From the NCBI GenBank assembly GCA_009760855.2, contig WPIO01000111.1:907501-971500 (forward strand): a stretch of DNA of 64,000 nucleotides. Direction: 5' to 3'. A model generated the notes under the pieces. It ran no database searches and had not been told where the DNA came from. It was given only the letters and a program-made list of their open reading frames with translations. The first letter of the stretch is position 1, and the number at the start of each line of letters is the position of its first letter. The DNA is from Cristatella mucedo. Lineage: Eukaryota; Bryozoa; Phylactolaemata; Cristatellidae. A program made the translations under genes and the position numbers. Below, one piece after another: positions 58,791 through 64,000 of this stretch.

Positions 58791-60339
58791 CCAGACTATG
58801 ACGTACTCGCTACTGCCAGCGAAAAGTAACGGGCAGTTTAACTTAGTCTCTCTTTCTGTTGACAGATGCTGCATGCCCCTCCCATTGCATAATGACTCCC
58901 GATTTCCGGAGGTTCATTGTACCGGTCGCTTCCGGTACCGGCCGGGCCTGAATAAGTGTGGTCTCTGTTCGCTCGTTTGTCATCACTCGTACCGCACTAT
59001 TAACACTTTCTTTCCCAGTCTCTCCGCCATTTTGCTGCTGACGAGAGCGGCTCGTTCTTTCAACTTCTGCATCAAGGAATCCAGCAGCCTAGTCCGGCGT
59101 CTCTCGGTCAGTTGGTGCTGGCGACGCTCAATAAATAAACATTTGCCGATTCAATGGGATACTTACTAATGGCTTCAGCTTCGCGAATTCATCTTGCTGT
59201 CGCTTCATTCTTGGCCTCTCCGTCTCGTCACTTCCGGCGAGAGCGGCTCCTTCGTTCAGCTTGTACAGCTCGACGTTCCGCAGCTCGTCCGGCGTCTATC
59301 CGGTCAGTTGGTGCTGGCAAGAACGCCTTCTCCGCTCAGCTGCTGCGGAATCGGCGTCGCTATTCATTCAGCGAATCTACCGGCTGCAAATTGAGAGTTC
59401 ACCTTTAGTTCGCTGCCGTTTGCCAAATGGTAAAGCTTACACTTTGCACTAATTGGGCAGCTTCCAGTACGTCAACTTAGCTACGTACAGTGCAGGCTGG
59501 AAACGCGCCCGAATCATCTCTCCTCACTTCGAGTGTGAGATTAGAAAGCGCAAGCTGATGGAATGGCATGGCCTCTCTTGAAAAAAAATTCAAGTTCAAA
59601 CGCGCATAAGTGTTTTGTGTTCTAGCATCTCAGTGCTAAATATCAACAGTAGCAGTGCACCTAACAGCTGCATATGCGAGACAGCTCTGTCAAACCTGTC
59701 ATCAGGGCAGTGTAGGGTGACCGAGAGACGAGACTCCTGACTCGACCAGCCAATCACTTAATAGTCGTAAAACCACGCTGGCCAAACCCAGCCTAGGCAC
59801 TGCGGGCGACCCCACTCTTTCTCTCTCCGCATGCTTCCTAGTCAGTCCTTTTATTCCAAGCGTGCGTTGTTTTGGCACCACCGAGCCATCGTCAGTTCCA
59901 AAACAGCTCGTCTGCTGACGGCAGCCTGCGAAGACGGCTCCTCCGACGGCACGGCGCCTCGCATGCCTGCGAGCGGACTTGCTGCTCGATGGCCGAGTCC
60001 TCAAGCAGCTAGCCATCGGCCGCGCTCTCAAACCGCTCGACAGCAGTAGTGCTGCTGCTTAGGAAGACGGGATACCGAGGCGGGCCACCGCTCCGCGGTT
60101 CTGCACTACTCGAGTTTGTGTTCTCTCACATGAAGCAAAGCAGTCAATTGGTTGCCCGTTTTAATATTCGCCATTGCCTTTTTTGTACGGCTATGTACAC
60201 ATTGCCAAGGTCTCAATGTGAATGCGATGCTAGCGATTGCAACTTGTGGACTGACGGACTAACTAATTGAAAAATCTTACTGATAATATACGGCTTGAGT
60301 TTCAATGGCTAGGCCTTAACTCGAGAATGACTGGACCTG
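58791..60339. other. Unassigned; diverged direct repeat at 59039-59320
   Basis: Blocks 59039-59123 and 59237-59319 align ('cgagagcggctc', 'agtccggcgtct'/'cgtccggcgtct', 'ggtcagttggtgctggc'), spacing about 198 bases. 'caataaataaacatt' near 59129 resembles a polyadenylation signal. They could be LTR-end remnants; no gene found. Confidence 0.45.
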
Positions 60340-60515
60340 AGGTGATTCGCAGAGCCGTGAAGTTGATATGCTGCCCGACTGGGTACAAAGGTAGGTCGGT
60401 GAAAAGGAGTGCTATATGGCACTGGCGACGTTCAGGACGACCAAGCCTAGCTAGAGAGTTTTGCACAAACAGTACATTTCGTTTGCATTGCCAGGAGGAA
60501 CTGCGTATATTTAGA
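60340..60515 (-). mobile_element. LINE A RT-tail scrap, decayed
   Basis: Minus-strand 'LARLGRPERRQCHIALLFTD' and 'PVGQHINF' match [20 protein letters not shown] and PVKQRIDF of LINE A. Confidence 0.65.
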
Positions 60516-60564
60516 AGTTTGAACACAATTTTACAAATAATAATAAGAAAATGCTACATATTTA

Positions 60565-60726
60565 AACAGCATCTTTTTGCATAGCTGCAGAAGAGCCTTA
60601 ACGGCTGTCACCACCACTTCCAGCGGAAATAGAGGATCGCCCACCGCAGGACTAACACCAGCGATCTCGGAACCGAGGTCGTAAAGCGCAACCGCTTTCC
60701 CTAGTGTGCCATGATGGCTCACCCAT
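60565..60726 (-). mobile_element. SINE2 copy, antisense
   Basis: 'tttttgcatagctgcagaag', 'agccttaacggctgtcacca', 'cgcccaccgcagga', damaged B box, 'ccctagtgtgccatgatggc', 'tcacc'. Confidence 0.85.
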
Positions 60727-61231
60727 GCATTGCCCGCCGCGCTTGCGGTATCATTACGGAAGCAAGCCCAAATTTGGCCTTTCACATAAATGCTAAACGC
60801 TAGCAGAATATTAACTGCGGAGCTGGTGCGGCCGTGTAGCGGCGTATCGTGGAGCGGAACACGCTGACTCGAAGGCGACGCCGCGGACAATAGTCTGGCC
60901 GAGCACGTTCTGAGGACTGAGCTTTCTAGTTCGTGAGCGGAAGCAGAGATACGCCAACCTCAAGGGGGAGCCAGAACACGATCTACGTATGGCCCGCCGC
61001 ACTGGCAGGGCAGCCCAGGCAGTCGTCCTCAGGCAGCTACAGCGAGGGCGACCGAGGTACTTCCGGCTGCGGCGGCGGCAGCTGACGGCGCATCCGCTCG
61101 CGAGGTCCTGAATGAAAAAATACGACGCGTCGACGTCGATTGGAGCTCTAACCTAGCAGGGGAACGGAAGCGATGCCCGTAGCCTGGAGTGATACTGCCG
61201 CCACGCTGGCGCTGGAGCCCGCGATTTAGCG
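60727..61231. other. No recognisable feature
   Basis: CpG-rich sequence; no supported frame. Confidence 0.4.
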
Positions 61232-61346
61232 CCATTCTATTGCGTATCACTTTGCAGCAAATGTAAAGCGCCTAGAAAGAGATTAAGTTCTCTGAGGGCG
61301 CTTTATCAAGTGCAATATTATTATTATTATTATTATTATATCGGAG
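61232..61346 (+). mobile_element. LINE A hairpin-only end, very young
   Basis: 'cattctattgcgtatcactt', 'tgcagcaaatgtaaagcgcc', hairpin at about 61265-61304, (ATT)n. It matches 12905-13020 base for base apart from one T. Confidence 0.92.
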
Positions 61347-61513
61347 GTGGGTAGGGGGGGGGTAACTTCGACGCGCCGAAGAGTTGCCCCTCGCATGCAA
61401 TTGTTTCTCCGTTAGAGGGGCTGTGCAGCCAGCTAAATGAGCGCATCTCGCAGGCGCGCGGTGGCTGCGTGGCTTCTCCAAGCGTCGCCTCGTTCCTCGA
61501 GAAGTGTATACAC

Positions 61514-61523
61514 ATACACACAC

Positions 61524-61618
<95 letters not shown>
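61514..61618. repeat. (CA)n-(TA)n microsatellite
   Basis: CA to 61604, then TATATA. Confidence 0.95.
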
Positions 61619-61620
<2 letters not shown>

Positions 61621-62280
61621 CACATATCGAGCGATGATTGACAGCGAGGACGCAGCGTAGTAGCGAGGACGTCTTGCTGCGGAATCGTCGGGCAGCTGTG
61701 CAGAACTCAACGGCAGGGTGTGAGGAACGAGGCCATTCGGCCGTTTCTGCATCGCGCGCTACTCCGACGGCGAAACTAAAAGCCCGCGACATTAAATTGA
61801 TGCGAAACTTGGCTGCCAACGGCGACTCGAGCTCGTTGAGAGACTGGACCAGCTCGCGACTTGAATCCCATGTTTTTTTGACGTTCTGTTGCTGCGACGC
61901 TGCGCTTCGATCTGTCGCCGCCTGATGGCACCTTTGGGCTTGTCAGCGTCCAGTCAGTACGTAGCCGATTGACGTCGCGTTTGGTTGGCGATGAACTCTC
62001 TCCAAACTGAATGACGATAAAACCGGTTTTCTAATGGGGATTGGTACAACTCATTGGCCGCTCAGATAGTGGACAGCCAAACCCGATCGGTAGCCTAGTA
62101 GTATGTGATTTTTCCATTTCGCACCCTGACCCTCACTCGAGCACACTCCAAAATTTGACCTCGCGATCGCTCGGTCTCCTTTTGAAGTGGCCCTCCTGAG
62201 TGTCAGTATCCGAAAAAGAAAAATCGAATCCTACTCCAACAGATGTTGGTTCGGCGAAATGGAAAACAATAAACAATATT
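61619..62280. other. Unassigned, with LINE B RT scrap at 61990-62045
   Basis: 'caaactgaatgacgataaaa', 'ccggttttctaatggg' matches the LKLNDDKTELLL block of LINE B. The rest is CpG-rich and unassigned up to the composition change near 62280. Confidence 0.5.
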
Positions 62281-62366
62281 CCAAAAAATTAGTTATTATA
62301 TATAATAGTAAATTTTTTCAGAGTTTTTAAATTTGATTTAAAAGACTTATTTTATATTTATAGTAA

Positions 62367-62675
62367 ATGCCTTTGTCTTATACTTCTAGAACGTTATTTA
62401 GGAGGAAAGGAGAAAAGGCACATATCTGGAAAAAAAGAGTTTATAAAATATTCTCAAATAATTGCTCACTTACAGAGAATATACCTTCAAAAGTTAAGGA
62501 ACTTATCATATTTGTCACAAAATATACTTTGATAAAAGATAAAACATGCTTATTTGATAAAGTTTATAACGTCTATAGTTTTGACTATATTTTAAAAGAA
62601 GTTGTTTATAAAGCTGTTTGTTTCAGAAGAGACCTAGTAAAAAACATATTGAAAAGTGTAAAGAAGAGAGAATGA
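62367..62675 (+). CDS. Hypothetical protein in AT-rich island
   Basis: 102 codons, Lys-rich, no motif I recognise. It starts MPLSYTSRTLFRRKGEKAHI. The last 58 bases overlap the next frame, which continues in +2, so the two may once have been one gene split by a frameshift. No signal peptide or membrane helix. Function unknown. Confidence 0.4.
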   Translation: MPLSYTSRTLFRRKGEKAHIWKKRVYKIFSNNCSLTENIPSKVKELIIFVTKYTLIKDKTCLFDKVYNVYSFDYILKEVVYKAVCFRRDLVKNILKSVKKRE

Positions 62676-62980
62676 TTAAAATTAAAAAAATGGATTGGCC
62701 TGAGAAGTATAAAGAAATTCTATCAATTAATTTAAAATTACAAAATGAAGAATATACTCATTGCAAACATCACACTTGCTATGTAAATAATGTAAGTACT
62801 GATGATTGCTTTTGTGATAAAGATAAAACATCTTGAAAAAGAAAATATCATTATGATAGAGAACTTAAAGAATTAGGTGTTCCAGAAATTAAAGTAACAG
62901 ATTATGATAGTAAAGATAATGATGTTTGCAATTTTATGTTTCCATGGTGTAGTCATAATCCTCCTGTGTATTACAATTAA
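62618..62980 (+). pseudogene. Hypothetical protein, interrupted by a stop
   Basis: Open from 62618 to 62833. A TGA at 62834-62836 breaks it, after which the same frame stays open to TAA at 62978-62980. Rich in Cys and His in the middle (HCKHHTCYVNN, DDCFCDKD) and at the end (CNFMFPWCSHN), so it may be a small metal-binding protein. It is not recognised as a known family. The single stop suggests recent decay. Confidence 0.45.
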
Positions 62981-63009
62981 ATATATGTTTAAATAATTTA
63001 AAAAGTATA

Positions 63010-63441
63010 ATGCAACTAAAAACTTTTAATAATTATAGGAAAACGGCAGATCTAAGAAAAAAATTTGTTCTTCAAAGATATGATGAAACAGTTGCATATA
63101 GTGTTAAAGTTAGATCATGCCTAACAAATTTAACAAGAGTAAGATATATAATTAAAATTGTAAATATATTACTAGCTTTAGGAGTTACAGTTTCTACAAC
63201 ACATGTTCATGCTCACCCCGAAATAACCAATGCAGTCTCAGCTTTGTCAGCACTAACAGCAATGCTAATGGAAGTCGATGGTGCTTTAGTTGAAATAGAT
63301 AAAAGAAAAAGATTTACTCTTGATTCTAACACACAGTTTATTTAAAAAATAACAAATGCTTTATCTGATGAAGTAGTTACAAAAGAAGAGTTTGACAATC
63401 TTATAGAACGACGTTCACAAGTAGAAATTAGTCCTGTTTAA
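63010..63441 (+). pseudogene. Predicted membrane protein, interrupted by a stop
   Basis: 111 codons to TAA 63343-63345, then the same frame runs on to TAA 63439-63441. Basic N-terminal half, then a hydrophobic segment (IIKIVNILLALGVTVSTT, about residues 57-74), a short turn with HVHAHPEI, a second weaker hydrophobic segment (NAVSALSALTAMLMEV) and a charged tail. The layout is a two-helix membrane hairpin with long cytosolic ends. I do not recognise the family. Confidence 0.45.
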
Positions 63442-63543
63442 TCACATGCAGTTCTTCTCTAACAAAACTCCTTTTAACATCATTTACGAAATATCTAACC
63501 GGTTGTTTTTTCAATACCATTATTCTAACAATAGTATGTTTAG

Positions 63544-64000
63544 TCAACTCCATATCGGATCTGTAGCTCTTCTTCTTTTTTCATCTTCTCCTTCACCAGG
63601 TTATAGTAAATATCTAACAGTTGTTCCAAGTTCTAATAATTTTTCTTGTTCTCCAACTTTTCTATGATATTTTGGTTTATTTAATTTTACTGATTCTTTT
63701 TTTATCGCCTTTACAGGTTCTTCACCAATTGATCTTGTAACACTATTATTTAAATAATCAATAGTCTTTAGTAAATTATAAATCCATTCTTTATTTCTAG
63801 TGAAATCTCCATTATTAATGTTTTCTAATTCTTTTTCATATTGCGCAATAAACGCTCTCTCTGCTACAGTTCTATTCATTCTCTCAACAAGTGCAACACT
63901 CTTTTTACTTTTAGCTTCTATAACTTACGTCTCATGTCTTTTCATTTCTTTCATGAATTCTCCTTTAAATTCACTTCCTGGATCTACTGTTATCTTTTTT
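63544..64000 (-). pseudogene. Retroviral-type (rve) integrase fragment, with stops
   Basis: Minus strand from the right edge. VDPGSEFKGEFMKEM near 63985-63940 holds the second catalytic Asp of the DDE core. VERMNRTVAERAF at about 63892-63855 holds the likely catalytic Glu (VER). A helical region follows with LNNSVTRSIGEEPVKAIKK, then a C-terminal RRRATDPIWS. In-frame stops lie at 63925-63927 and 63601-63603; the frame ends at 63544-63546. The N-terminal zinc-binding part is beyond the window. From memory, integrases with NSVTRxIG and RRRATDPxWS are found in Polinton/Maverick and related DNA elements. It is a dead copy. Confidence 0.6.

Larger units (their letters stand above)
62281..64000. 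mobile_element. AT-rich island, decayed virus-like/Polinton-like element (right part outside window)
   Basis: From about 62280 the sequence becomes strongly AT-rich with long A and T runs, unlike everything to its left. It carries closely packed small frames on the plus strand and a convergent integrase on the minus strand. No LINE or SINE matches are seen in it. The packing, composition and integrase fit a Polinton/adintovirus-like DNA element. No terminal inverted repeat could be checked because the other end is outside the window. Confidence 0.55.

Noticed and set aside
62281-64000. A contaminating bacterial or mitochondrial segment
   Set aside because: The rve integrase with in-frame stops and lack of ribosome-binding sites or mitochondrial genes argue against it, but an assembly join near 62280 cannot be excluded from the sequence alone.

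Overview
This is nuclear DNA of an invertebrate animal. Two genes have GT-AG introns and clear animal orthologues. The rest is dominated by CR1/L2-type non-LTR retrotransposons, two tRNA-derived SINE families, LTR fragments, DNA-transposon remnants and long microsatellites. I could not settle the phylum. One decayed gene belongs to an uncharacterised family that I remember from arthropods and Hydra, which is only a weak hint.

Two host genes can be reconstructed exon by exon. (1) A MANF/CDNF-type ER-stress protein on the + strand, four exons, 9351-10348, 182 codons, eight cysteines, a CSGC motif and a KDEL-like KNEL tail. (2) A TLCD1/TLCD2-type TLC-domain membrane protein on the - strand, five exons, 53559 down to 38639, 247 codons. 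Its 11.4-kb intron 2 is filled with mobile elements and simple repeats. The two products do not act in one pathway as far as the sequence shows.

Repeat layout. 'LINE A' (about 30 pieces) has a C-terminal reverse-transcriptase region, a 3' UTR and a terminal hairpin followed by (ATT)n. 'LINE B' (about 10 pieces) has endonuclease, RT with FYADD, and a tail ending in repeated ACAT/ATTAC. 'SINE1' has a tRNA-like head and a 3' end that copies the LINE A hairpin, so LINE A is its likely driver. 'SINE2' has a different tRNA-like head with a long hairpin in front of its B box. Nested insertions are common: LINE A in LINE A (three cases), LINE A in LINE B, SINE1 in SINE2, and a pogo-like MITE in a hAT-like element in LINE A. 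A 735-bp solo LTR (17700-18434) has a second copy inverted at 6207-6931.

Region by region: 1-5.7 kb nested LINEs; 6.2-6.9 kb LTR; 8.2-8.4 kb GA/GACA repeat; 9.35-10.35 kb MANF; 12-30 kb LINE/SINE mosaic with a solo LTR and a decayed gene near 22.5-23.5 kb; 30-35 kb mostly unassigned, with SINEs; 38.6-53.6 kb TLCD gene; 54-61 kb duplications, a Tc1-like relic, a LINE B copy with a 5' inversion and nested DNA elements. From about 62.28 kb to the right edge the base composition drops sharply to AT-rich. That block holds small broken ORFs and a convergent, stop-interrupted retroviral-type integrase, which looks like the end of a decayed Polinton/adintovirus-like element.
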